Of a stretch of 64,000 nt of DNA, positions 25,386 to 36,795 are shown piece by piece (within the stretch, counting starts at the first letter, position 1; each line of letters starts with the position of its first letter). The stretch is from contig CM119267.1 of NCBI GenBank assembly GCA_051294375.1, forward strand, positions 24,749,783 through 24,813,782. The letters run 5' to 3'. The notes beneath the pieces are model-generated. The model saw nothing but the letters and a program-made list of their open reading frames with translations. It had not been told where the DNA came from and made no database searches. Source of the DNA: Paraspadella gotoi. Its lineage: Eukaryota > Chaetognatha. The position numbers and the translations under genes are program-made.

Positions 25386-25701
25386 AATGAGAGAAACAAT
25401 AAAAGACAGAAAAAACTCGCGGCTGACGATGTCGATGGAGACGGTGGCTGCGGCGGCGGCAGCGACTGCGGCGTCGGCGCCGCGGCGGCGCGAGAGCAAA
25501 ACAGGACTTAAAAGTTGGTTTTTCTTTCTGCGCTAAATACTAACTGCAACTTTGCACCGATTAAATTTATTACACTGTACGGTTACACGATAAATTGCAT
25601 CAACTTGCTATATTGACTGTACGCTAGAATGGATCACCTCGCTATACTTGCTTTATGCTAAATGGAATCACTCGCTATATTGACTTATTGCTTAATCGAT
25701 C

Positions 25702-25726
25702 NNNNNNNNNNNNNNNNNNNNNNNNN
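25702..25726. other. Assembly gap (25 N)
   Basis: Run of 25 N that ends the right arm of the inverted repeat and is followed by a CT tract. Confidence 1.
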
Positions 25727-26251
25727 CTCTCTCTCTCTCTCTCTTAAAATTGAATTTAGAGAAATTTATTCTAAAGATACAACAATTGAAAATAATTGGT
25801 ATCATTGTAAAAAACGGAAAAGGTTCCATCTTAAACATAAGATAATCTTTCTTTTTTAATTTACCATTTCCTCGTTTATTTATTCAACGAATTTTTAATT
25901 GTTTGTTTTTTATTTTTTAAATATTTTTATGTACATAATATTCATGTACGGCCTTCTTATGATCCTGTGATTGTAAATGTGTTTTAATGACATTATGAGC
26001 AGATAAATAAATCAATCTCTCTCTCTCTCTCTGACTTTTTCTCTCTCTCTCCCTCTCTCTTACTTTTCTAATTTTTCTCTCTTCTCATTTCTTGCAACAA
26101 GCTCTTCCTGCCCTCTGCCCTTTTCTCTTATGTATATTTATATATACATGAATATATATCTCTCTCTCTGTCTTTCTCTCCCTCTATCTTTCTCTCTTTA
26201 TCACTCTATAGTTACATTCTTAATTTGTAAACTCGTTCCAATTTAGAATTC
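25727..26251. other. AT-rich spacer after the gap
   Basis: AT-rich DNA with interrupted CT tracts at about 26015-26060 and 26156-26190. No gene seen. Confidence 0.5.
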
Positions 26252-26793
26252 CCTTCTTCATATATTTAATATTATCTTCTTCATATATTTAATATTATCT
26301 TCTTCATATATTTAATATTCTCTTCTACATATATTTAATATTCTCTTCTTCATATATTTAATATTATCTTCTTCATATATTTAATATTATCTTCTTCATA
26401 TATTTAATATTCTCTTCTTCATATATTTAATATTCTCTTCTTCATATATTTAATATTCTCTTCTTCCTATATTTGATATTCTCTTCTTCATATATTTACT
26501 ATTATTTTCTTCATATATTTAATATTCTCTTCTTCATATATTTAATATTCTCTTCTTTATATATTTAATATTATCTTCTTCATATATTTAATATTATCTT
26601 CTTCATATATTTAATATTCTCTTCTTCATATATTTAATATTATCTTCTTCATATATTTAATATTATCTTCTTCATATATTTAATATTCTCTTTTTCATAT
26701 ATTTAATATTCTCTTCTTCATATATTTAATATTCTCTTCTTCATATATTTAATATTATCTTCTTCATATATTTAATATTCTCTTCTTCATTTA
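26252..26793 (+). repeat. 23-bp AT-rich minisatellite
   Basis: About 23 tandem copies of a 23-bp unit, TCTTCATATATTTAATATT with the remainder CTCT or ATCT. The CTCT and ATCT variants alternate in blocks, and single-copy variants such as CCTATATTTG and TTTACTATTAT occur. There are no unique spacers, so it is not a CRISPR array. Confidence 0.9.
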
Positions 26794-27219
26794 TCCTCTC
26801 CTTTCACTTTTCCTCCCTCCCCTTTTTACTCCTCCTCCTCCTTCTCTTATTTATCAATGTTAAATCGTCCGAGATCCGAGTTTTTAAAAAAATGAGTCAA
26901 GACTTAAAACTCACCCGAAAGGTAAGTATAACTAGAGCTAAACCTTATTAAAAATCACAAGTTCACGTTTAATCTTATTAAAATTTTCATTTCTCATCTT
27001 AAAATGCTTATCCGACTTTTAAAAATAAATTTTTATTTTTCGCTCGCACACCTTCGCTTGCCTCGCGGCGCTAAAACGTCTTGAAAAGTAAAAAAAATAT
27101 TTAATTCGATTTAATTTTTGTTTAAATTTCTTTTTTTATTTGAAATTTTTTTTTAATCTTTTTTTTTTCGCTCTCCGCTTTAGCTGGAGCTTGAGCTTCA
27201 TGAAGTACCCCGGAAGCTA

Positions 27220-27270
<51 letters not shown>

Positions 27271-28380
27271 CTCGCTCTCGCTCTCTCTCTCGCTCTCTCT
27301 CGCTCTCTCTCTCTCGCTCTGCTTTTTTATTGAGTGCTTTTTTTCCCCGTTCTGCGTTCGGCCCATGTTTTCAATTTGATCAGTTACTTTTTCCACCGGC
27401 TGAGACGAGTAGAGGGAGAGGGAGTCGAATGGGGTGGGATAGTGATAGGGAGACAGATGGGGTGCGGATAGGGAGAGAGAGATGATTTGTTGAGTGTTGG
27501 TGATAGAATGGAGTAAAAAATAGATAAGTAGTCATGTAATAGAAAAGAGTGATTGGAAATAGAGAAGAAAGGAAAAACAAAACTAAGAAGTAGGAGTCTA
27601 CGTCGTTTCTAAAATCGATGAAGACTTTTTCAATGGAGATTTTTGTTAAAAAATCTGACTACCAAATAATTTCAACGCCCCCTGCGGAAAAATTCAGGCT
27701 AAAAAATAGATGTAAAAAACACTCGATTCCGATTTTACTGTTGGACATCTGAAGGGCTCGCATTTTTTTTTCTCTTGGACAAAATAACATCATTTTTGAC
27801 AAATCGAACCATTCGATTCAAATGGACTGTGCCGCTCGGGAAAAATTTTTTGATGCACATTCTTTATTATATAAAATAAAGGGATTTCTTCAACCTTCAA
27901 TACAATGTCAACGCATTTAAGGTATGTTGTCATTTTACCAATAAACTTCGAATGTCACGGATCTGATACAAATATGTCCTGAAGGGCTCTCAACAATTTT
28001 TCTTACCATTTCATTTGGTTATTTGAATATGATACGATCATGTTAAAGCAATAGTCCATTTTGCGTGAAATTTTTATTTTAAAGTAAAAGAGTAAAAGAG
28101 GTCAGCCTATTCTAATGTTGATCGGGAGATTCTTAAGAGTTTTTCAACCGGGGAGTCCAGATTACTGAAAAAAAAAAATCTCTATATGGGCGAAAAATCC
28201 TTACCAAAAACGCGGGTGGATTTTCCGAAGATTTTCGATTATTTAATATTTTCTATATTTATCGGTCGGATTTTTTTGAAAACTTAAAATAGTCAATATT
28301 GCACATTCATTCAATAGGCATTAGGCCTGGTCCAGATTACTGGCTGACTTTTTTGTCAGAGCTTAGTCCTATAAGAAGAA
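26794..28380. other. Spacer with CT and CT/CG-interrupted tract
   Basis: A (CT)n tract interrupted by GCTC lies at 27221-27322. Otherwise AT-rich unique-looking sequence with no conserved gene. Confidence 0.5.
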
Positions 28381-28827
28381 AACGGCCGGCGTGAACGACT
28401 AAAAGGAGTAAGACGAAGAGAGAGAGAAGAGAGAAGGTCTCTCGAGCGCAGAACGATCAGATCCGCTCGGGACACGGGCAGTTGGGAGGCGCGCCGCGGG
28501 GCGGAGAGAGCAAACAGCACGCTCGGACGTCGGAGCGGTTGAAGACGAGAGGCGCGGCGACACAGAAGAGAGCACGGAAGGCCGTGGGGGGGCGAGCTGA
28601 TGACAGTGAGTCCGGAGGGGAAGAGCAGGAATAGGGCGGCCACGACATGAGAGGACCTTACAACCAAGCAAATAACACCATGAGCACCGTGCCGCGGAGA
28701 TCTACTGTTCGAGAGCACAGAGATTTTCTTCTTTGGCTACTCTATAATCTGCATCTCTCTCTCCTCTTCGTCCTCCTGTTTCTCCTCTCTCTTCTCTCTC
28801 TCTCTTACTCCTCTCTCTCTCTCCTCG

Positions 28828-28863
<36 letters not shown>

Positions 28864-29700
28864 CTCTCTTTCTCTATGAACTCTCTCTCCCAACGAAATC
28901 ATGACCGCGAAGTTGGATTAAGCCCGAAGAGCAGGGCACCCGACCGCGCACCTGGGGCTTGGTGTGCTGCACCCGGCCAGAATTAGGCCATTCCGAACAC
29001 TCCGAGGCCGACTTGGCGAAAAGGAGATATGAGAGCGCGACTACGGAGAAGACCGACGGGAGGAGGGAAGAAAGCAACGAGGGGGAGAGGAAGAAGGACA
29101 CGTGATGAACAGAAAGCAGAAATAAGCGAAATGGCTGAGCGAGAAGACATAAGGAGGATAATTGGGGGTCTGAAGGAGAGCAAACTCGGAGAAAGCGGAA
29201 CAACAGGGAACGAAAAGGAAGAGATTGAGAAGCGGAGAAAGGCAAGGGAAAAAAACTGGGGAAGAAATCCAAAGGAAAAAAAGTAAGAAAAAAAGCGGAG
29301 AGGTGAAAGAGCGACTTGGAGCAGGAGAGAGAGGGAGAGACATGAAAACAAAAGAGTGCGAACATAATGGAAAGAAGAGGAAGAAAAAGGGCGAGAAAGG
29401 AGACGGAGACGAAGAGGAGGCACCGCGAACACTGTAAGGAGGAAGAAAGAGTCAAGATGCCAAGCCCAATAAGCGGCAAAGGGAGAGGAGGAGAGAGAAG
29501 TTACGGAGAAGAGGCGGAACCGAAGCTAAAAATGAAAGGAAAGAGATCCCGAATTCGAATGGACGGAGGTTTAAAAGCCAAACAAAAAGGCCAATGCGCT
29601 AGAAAATTAAAAATGAGAATTCAGAAGAGAAAGAGCAGCAGAGAGAGAGCCAGAGAAAAAGAACCCGAGAAAGAGAGAAGAGAAGAGAAGTAAAGAATAG
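28381..29700 (+). other. Purine-rich, GC-richer region of unknown nature
   Basis: The + strand is strongly A+G biased, except for a CT island at 28755-28875, and GC-richer than the surroundings. Several modest frames exist (for example 29029-29286 on +), but they encode Lys/Arg/Glu-rich low-complexity peptides. Splice-competent ends or family motifs were not seen. It may be a diverged repeat or untranslated exon; I make no gene call. Confidence 0.4.
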
Positions 29701-30520
29701 AAAGATACAGATCACCTTTCACCCTATCCTTTTCGCCCTAGTAACCTTAAAACCTGATACCATATCTTCCTATCTATCGGCCTCCCTATTTTCGCGCGTC
29801 CCTAGGGATCTCCACGTGACCACCTCTGAAAAGAACCAACTAAAACCGCTTCGTTCCCTCGGAGACCTCTCTCCCTCCACCTACTCTTACTCTTCGTTCC
29901 CTCCCTACGCTGCGTCCACTCCACGCAATAACATACATCATCTTCTTTAACCACTAACCGCGTCTGCATACCCTTACGGTGAACCATCGTCGTCTGCGGT
30001 TTTTCCCTCCCTCTCCTCCCTCCCCTCTCTCTCTTCTTCCCTCCCTCTCTCCACTCCCCTCTCTCTTCTTTGACCCCTCCCTCTCTCCCTCCTCTCTCTT
30101 CATATCGTTACGCATAACACACTACATTGCATGCACACTAACAACACTCTCTCGTGCGTGAATAACATGATGAGACACACTGACAAAACACAATAACATA
30201 ACATAACAACACAATCCACGGCTCGCATACTTCATTCCCTACCTCTCACTCTCCCTCCCTCTCTTCCTCTTCTTCCCTCCTCTCTCCCTCCCTCTCTCTC
30301 TTCTTCCCTCCCTCTCTCCCCCCTCTCTCTCTTCTTCCCTCCCGAGACTCTGCGACGCAGTCCTCCGACTCACCTGATGCGATTGGATGGTAAGGAGAAA
30401 GACGGAGGTGACGAGAAGGAAGAAGAGGGGGAGGAGGAGAGGGCGAAGGAAGAGGAAGAGACGGAGGAGGAAGAAGGAAAGAGGAGCAGGAGGAGGAGGA
30501 GACGACCGCAGGCAGTTCAT
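29701..30520. other. Pyrimidine-rich spacer
   Basis: Mixed sequence with CCTCCCTCTCT-type repeats at 30005-30100 and 30240-30345, then a purine-rich stretch 30390-30510. No recognised gene. Confidence 0.45.
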
Positions 30521-31762
30521 CGTTGTCGTTGTTTTTGTTGTTGTTATTGTTATCGTTTCGGTAAATGTTCGGATTGCTATTTTGTTTTTGTGTATTTTTT
30601 TTTTTGTTTCTGTTTTTTTATTTCTTATTTTTGCGAAGATATCAATTTTTTTTTCTCCTTTTTCGGTCGAATTGTTTATGTTGTTGTTGTTGTTTTTACT
30701 GTTTGTTTTCCCTTTGATTTAGGGTCATCATCGTCGCTGAGATTATATTCGTCGTCGTCGTTGTCGTCGTCGTTGTCTTCATTGCCGGAAATTGGTTCAT
30801 TCGATTTTCTGTTCAATTAAAAATATGATTATAAAAATATGACCATTATTATACTATTACAATTTACACACGATGTAAATAATATTTATCAATAATCAAT
30901 ATTTCATAAATACGTATGCCAAAAAAATATTTTTAGAATATTTTTAGCTATTGAAGAATTAAATTTTTTCTTTTTATTTTTATCATCTAATTAAAACTTT
31001 TTACATAAATTGCTTGATTGGTAGACATTGTTAGGATTCTTTCTTTTCGTTGTGATTATAAATTAGGAAAAACGGTTTTTAAAGGTCAACAACGATATCT
31101 AATAATAAAAATCGTTGTTGACCTTTAAAAACTGATACATAAATTGCTAATTTTTTTACTACTCTCACATGCTACAAGAACAACGCTGTCCATTAAAACA
31201 AAACGCAATACAAAGAAAGTTGAGTTTTATTGTAAACTTTAGTTTGTGAGATTATTCTAGTTTATTTACATTTGACGTCCGGTTTTCCTGCGTCCAATTT
31301 TTGACGTGAAATGACGGACGCGAGAGACGATTCCGTTTCACGTCATTTTATCCGGAAAAATCTACGAAAAAAAAGGGAAGAGACGACGACGACGACGACG
31401 ACGACGACGACAGACGACGACGACAGACGACGACGACGACGACGACGACAGACGACGAAGGCCGGAATGACGACGACGACAGAATTAATTTTCTGATTCG
31501 GTTAAATTTGATCTCAATCAGCGATTTTTCCCCTCAACTTCCAGAAGGAAAAAAACCACGACGTTGATTAGTTTTTAGTTCATTTTTAAATTAATACATA
31601 TTTGCTAAACTTTTGTTTTTAATCTCAAGAGAAAAACAATAGTTTGATCTAAAAATATCCTGGGTTTGAAAATGAGTTTCCAGTAAGGCTGTAAGGGTAA
31701 GTGTAAGCCGTTGGGGAAATTTAGAAGTCTTCCGAAATATGACATTCAATGCGTGGATTTAC
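30521..31762. other. AT-rich spacer with hairpins and (GAC)n
   Basis: Contains (GTT)n-like runs near 30525-30555, a perfect hairpin at 31075-31132, a shorter TGACGTGAAA/TTTCACGTCA inverted pair near 31301-31345 and a (GAC)n run at 31381-31480. No gene recognised. Confidence 0.5.
31075..31132. repeat. Perfect 22-bp inverted repeat (hairpin)
   Basis: The left arm at 31075-31096 (core AAAGGTCAACAACGAT) is matched without mismatch by the right arm at 31111-31132, separated by a 14-nt AT-rich loop. Confidence 0.85.
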
Positions 31763-32147
31763 GATCTCGATTATAATGATAATAATCTCGATAACAGTGA
31801 TAATAATCTCGATAATAATCTCGTTAACAGTGATGATAATCTCGATAATAATCTCGATAACAGTGATGATAATCTCGATAATAATCTCGATAACAGTGAT
31901 GATAATCTCGATAATAATCTCGATAACAGTGATAATAATCTCGATAATAATATTGATACCAGTGATGATAATCTCAATAATAATCTTGATAACAGTGATA
32001 ATAATCTCGATAATAATCTCGATAACAGTGATGATAATCTCAATAATAATCTTGATATCAGTGATGATAATCTCGATAATAATTTCGATAACAGTGATGA
32101 TAATCTCGATAATAATTTCGATATCAGTGATAATAATCTCGATCGGA
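31763..32147 (+). repeat. 33-bp minisatellite
   Basis: Tandem units alternate GATAATCTC and GATAATAATCTC with AACAGT, giving a 33-bp period (11 triplets) repeated about eleven to twelve times. Because the period is a multiple of three and lacks stops, long frames run through it on both strands: Asp/Asn/Leu-rich on + and Leu/Ser/Arg-rich on -. Neither shows family motifs, so I treat it as non-coding DNA. Confidence 0.85.
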
Positions 32148-33340
32148 TACGTCGCTTCTCATCATTTTCGTTCAACCGTAAAATCGAGGGGAAAAAAATC
32201 AAGATCGGTTTCCTTAATCAGTCACGGTTCGCTCTTTTTATTTTATTAAACTTTAATAATATTATAATATATTATTTTATTTTATTTTTTCTTCATTTTT
32301 TTTCTTTTCCTCTTTGCCTCTCTCCCTTTAAAGTTCTAAATAGGCGTCATTTATATTTGTTAGAGATTGAATATGAATCTGAATATTAATATGAATATAA
32401 AGATAGACGGACTAAAAAAATTATCATCAAGTCCCATCTCGACGCGACTGAAAAAAAAAATTTTCGGCCATCTTTTCTAAAAGCGCACAATTTCAGCTTA
32501 AATTTGGAATTAAGTTAGTTTTTTAGATTAAAAAATTCGGTTCGAAATAAGGGTTGAGGATTAGGTTAATGGTTAAATTTAATATTAGGGTTAAGATTTG
32601 TGAAAATGATTAAAGTTGGTTAGGGATTAGAGTTAAGGGTCAAGGGTTAGGGTTAAAAATTAATGGTTAGGGTTTTTGGTGAAGGTAATGAATAAGTTAT
32701 GGCAATGAATTATGGCTAGGATTAAGTCATGGGTTTAATAATAAATTCAGATTAAAAATTAAGATTAAGATTAAGTACAGCAATAAGGGAACAGAAATGT
32801 GGCGCTCTGGGAAACTATAGCCAAAATTTCATGGTTTTTAAATTCGGTTCACGTTCGTGGACTAATGGGAAGACGCATCCCTTCCACGCCCCCCCCCCAC
32901 TTCGCCTTGTTTCTCCCTTTTTATTCTCTTTTCTTTTCTTTTTTTTTCTCCTTTTTTTTCATCTATCATTTTTTTCCTTTGAATTAATGAGTTTTCGTTA
33001 GGACCGCGCCAATATCGGATTTTTTTTTTGAAGCGCACGCTGTATTCGCCTGAGCAAAAAAGCAAATACAGTGCGCCCCGTTTGGAAATAACTCGGGACG
33101 AGTTTATGAGGAAACGAAATAAACAAAGAAAAAAAGAAAAAGAAAAATGAAATTGAAAAAAAAATTGAAAAAACTATTATGGGTTTAGAGGTAGAGACGA
33201 CGAACGGCCTCGCACCTTATTTAGTTATCGGTTTACAATCTTAATTAAATTATTATCCTCAGTGGAGCGAATCTATGACCGGAGGAAAGGAAAGAGGGGG
33301 AGGAGGAGGAGGGGGAGATGGGGAAGAGGGAGAGCGAGAT
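32148..33340. other. Spacer with degenerate GGTTAG-rich stretch
   Basis: AT-rich DNA. At 32515-32790 there is a run of degenerate TTAGGGTTAAGGTTA-like words. At about 32883-32893 there is a run of C, then T-rich sequence. No gene recognised. Confidence 0.5.
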
Positions 33341-35455
33341 AAAATGCGTCACTGAGAGTGAAGGAGGAAATGTGAGGGAATGAGATATAGAGAGAGAGAG
33401 AGACAGAGGGTATAAGAGGGAGAGAGAGACGGACAGATTAAGAGTCCAAGAGAATGTATTGAATGTATTGAATGTATAAAACAGATACGGCCTTGGGCAC
33501 GCCTAATGCGGCCTATACAGCCTTTTAAGTAAAGTACAGTTAAATTACGATGTTTAAAATACAATTCAAGATCTTGAAAATAGAGAGAGAATGAGAGGGA
33601 GAGCGAGAGGGAGAGAAAGAGGGAGCGAGAGGGAGAGAAAGAGGGAGCGAGAGAGAGAGAAAGAGGGATCGAGAGCGAGAGGAGATTTGGTTTCGCATCG
33701 AAGGAAATAATTGATGAAAGGAGGAAAATAACGAGGAGCCATTGGCGTCGTCGTCGTTGTTGTTATCGTTCTGCTGGTGGTGGTGGTCGTCGAGTTGTTG
33801 TTGTTATTGTTTATCAAGCTGGGAATTGTGTTGTCGCCGTCGGGGTCGTCGTCGTCGTCGTCGTCGTCGTCGTTATGGTCGACGTTTCCGGTGAAAATGT
33901 GAAAAAAAAAATATAAGGAAAAACAAAATACAAATACAAAAAAGAAAGGAAGAAAAAAAAACAAAAAAAAAGACGAGAAAGAAAAAATAAAGAATTGAAG
34001 AAAAAGAATTAATATCCTTCACCGTGTCAAAGTGACATACATTGTAGCTAAAACTGAAAGGCTTAAAAATAAATAGCGGCATTAATAAGTTTTTTATCGG
34101 CGTCTGACGACATAAGTGGACGTAAACGTGGAGAGAGAGAGAATCTCAAGTCTTCGGTGCTAATAAAAAGGCGCTAGATGGCGACAGCTTATTCCTGCGG
34201 CGCCAATGAAAATGACTGCGGCGCCAATGAAAATGACTTTCACTGAGGATAGAAAATAAAATCGATCTCTGGACGATAGAGAAGAGAGAAGAGAAGTGGC
34301 AGGTGGCATGAGAAGTGGCAGGTGGCAGTGAGGCTGAAATAGCCTTAATGTAATTGACTCGACACAACAAATGCGTAAGTTTTTCACTAAAATTAATGAG
34401 TATCAGTATTTATATTTCTTATATTTCTTATATTTATATTTCTTTACGAATGTAAAGAAATCGTTAAAATGACAAAATTGTAGGAAATAAATATCGATTA
34501 AAAAAAAATATGAAAGGAAACCAGAAAGTTGGAGAATCGAAAGAGAAAAAATCGATTGGGACAAATAAGGATAGAAGGATAGAAGGATAGAAGAGAAAAT
34601 AGTACCATATAGAGATAAGTTTTTTCTCCGTTTATCGATTGATGTCTGTCTTTTTTCAAAATCTGGATAGTTGAGTCATCGTGACTATAGTTTAGTTGCT
34701 TCAATTTTTAGTGCATTTTGACTTCTTAAATGTAGCTTCAGTTATCTTCATTTTGTTTCGTCTTCATACTAGTTTATGTCAATCATTTTTTTAATTAGGT
34801 GATTTAACAAGAATGGAACAAGGCAGAAGAAGTCGGATATGAGTGGCTAAAATGGAACCAAAAATAGTCAAGATAAATTTTTTTTAAATACATATCGTCG
34901 GGACAATAAGGACGACGACGTTCCCCTGCGGCCTTGAAAGAAACGATGGGTCACATACATAATTGGAAAAAAGTTACGACCACAATAAATATTTTTTTAA
35001 AAGAATAAAAGGAGCAAAAAAAATGAATGCAGAAATACCGTGAAGAAAAAAAACAAACTAAAATAATACTAATAGTAAGAAAAATTTATCACGTTTTCAC
35101 TTTCGACCTCAAATAAAAGACAAAAAATATGGAATCACAAAATCACAAAATTGACTTCCACCGTGGATCGCGAGCCTCACGGGAAACCTACTTAATTTTT
35201 CACGTAACTTTTTGTGCGGATTTGATGTGACTCGATGGAATCATTAATTCCGGTGAACGAGTTGGAACGCAAAGTGAAGTTGTGAATGGCATCCTGCGTT
35301 TTTTGAGTGAGAGTAAATTTTGAGACAAATTGTATGAAGCCTTTGGAGGACGCTTATCCGAGGGCGAATTGCGGAAAAAATTAACGTTAAACATGAATTC
35401 AAGAGAGTTACGTTCTGTTACATTCGTTATTATTATGACTAGAATGTCATTTCAG

Positions 35456-35509
<54 letters not shown>

Positions 35510-35936
35510 AATTTTAAATGTCTCGTTTCCGCTTTCCACGGCCACGGAGCTGAATCGTATCGAAAAGTGCAAAAGAATATTGGTTATAAGTGTAAAACTA
35601 TAACTGTACGTTACTATTTAGCAAATATACTAATAGTATATTACTATTATACTAATATACTAATAGTATATTACTATTTCTCACTGAGAAATTCTCAGTT
35701 ACTAAGTGAAATATGTTTGAAAGAAAAATTGTGAGTAAAGAAACGTTAGTTTTATAACATTTCGCCTTAAAAAGAAATTTTGAGAGATAGGCAAGATTTT
35801 GTCTCTCATCTAACTTCTCTAATCGAAGAGAGGCGAGTCTTTATCACTTTGTTTCGGACGAAGAAAAGAAGAAAACCCGCGGGTTAGAGAAAAGGTTAAG
35901 CGGTAGAAGCTAAAAAGAAATGAAGGGAAGACGACC
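33341..35936. other. Spacer with several microsatellites
   Basis: GA-rich repeat with AGAGGGAGAGAAAGAGGGAGC units at 33580-33675, (GTC)n at 33846-33873, a short duplication of GCGGCGCCAATGAAAATGAC at 34197-34237, (ATT)n at 35459-35507 and an AT tandem TACTAATAGTATATTACTAT at 35625-35680. No gene recognised. Confidence 0.5.
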
Positions 35937-36795
35937 GCGACGATGACGACGACAAAGACGATGACGACGACGACGACAAAGACGACGATGATGACGACAA
36001 AGACGATCACGACGATGATGACAAACAATGATGATGACGACGATGATGATGACAAAGAAAATGATGATGATGACAAAGACGATGATGACGACGACAACAA
36101 AGACGATGATGATGACGACAAAGACGATAACTACGATGATGACAGACAATGATGATGACGACGATGATGACGACAAAGACAATGACGATGATGACGACAA
36201 AGACGATGATTACAATAAAGACGATAACGATGATGACGACGATAACGATTATGATGACGACAAAGACGATTATGACAAAGACAATGACGACACTGACGAT
36301 GACGATGATGACGATAATGAGGATGATGACAGACGATGATGATGACAGACGATAATGGTGATGACGATGACGATGATGACGACAAAGACGATGACAATGA
36401 TGACAACGTCAATGGTGATGATAACGATGATGATGACAGACAATGATGATGACGATGATGATGACAAAGACGATGATGATGATGATTACAACAAAGATGT
36501 TAACGATGATGACGATGATAACAATAACGACAGACGATGATGATGACGACGATGACGACAAAGACAATGACGATGATGACGAAAAAGACAATGACAATGA
36601 TTACAACAAAGACGATGATGATGATAATGACGATGATGACGATAACGATGATGACGATAAAGACGATGACAATGACGATTATGACATCGATGATGACGAC
36701 AAAGAAAACGATGATGATGACAAAGACAATGATGACGATAACGACAAAGATGATGACGATGACGACGACGACGATATGATGACGACGATGATACG
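35937..36795 (+). repeat. 860-bp triplet mosaic (GAC/GAT/AAC/AAA)
   Basis: Almost pure triplet array in which GAT, GAC, AAC, AAA and ACA triplets alternate irregularly, forming higher-order units such as GACGACAAAGACGATGATG and recurring GACAGAC(A/G)ATGATGATGAC junctions. It reads as Asp/Lys or Met/Thr on + and Val/Ile/Ser on -. Typical of an aged compound microsatellite rather than a gene. Confidence 0.85.

Larger units (their letters stand above)
18146..25701 (-). repeat. Right arm of giant inverted repeat
   Basis: Reverse complement of the left arm, with frequent 1-3 base insertions and deletions. For example, the AATGCCGGATCTGCCCACGA region of the left arm corresponds to a form near 24540 that lacks single Gs. 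Divergence is worst near the centre (about 18180-18520) and low in 20900-21200. It stops at the second N gap. No gene is recognised. Confidence 0.85.

Noticed and set aside
26252-26793. CRISPR array
   Set aside because: Direct 23-bp repeats without spacers in a eukaryotic genome; it is a minisatellite.
28381-28718. Minus-strand Arg/Ser/Pro-rich frames in the GC-rich block
   Set aside because: Several frames are open simultaneously because of composition; no motif, no splice context.
29029-29693. Lys/Glu/Arg-rich frames on +, possibly a LINE ORF1-like protein
   Set aside because: Low-complexity purine-rich DNA; no RNA-binding or reverse transcriptase motif was found nearby.
31739-32389. 216-codon + frame as a real repetitive protein
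   Set aside because: Frame openness follows from the 33-bp stop-free repeat unit; no flanking conserved sequence, and the opposite strand is open too.
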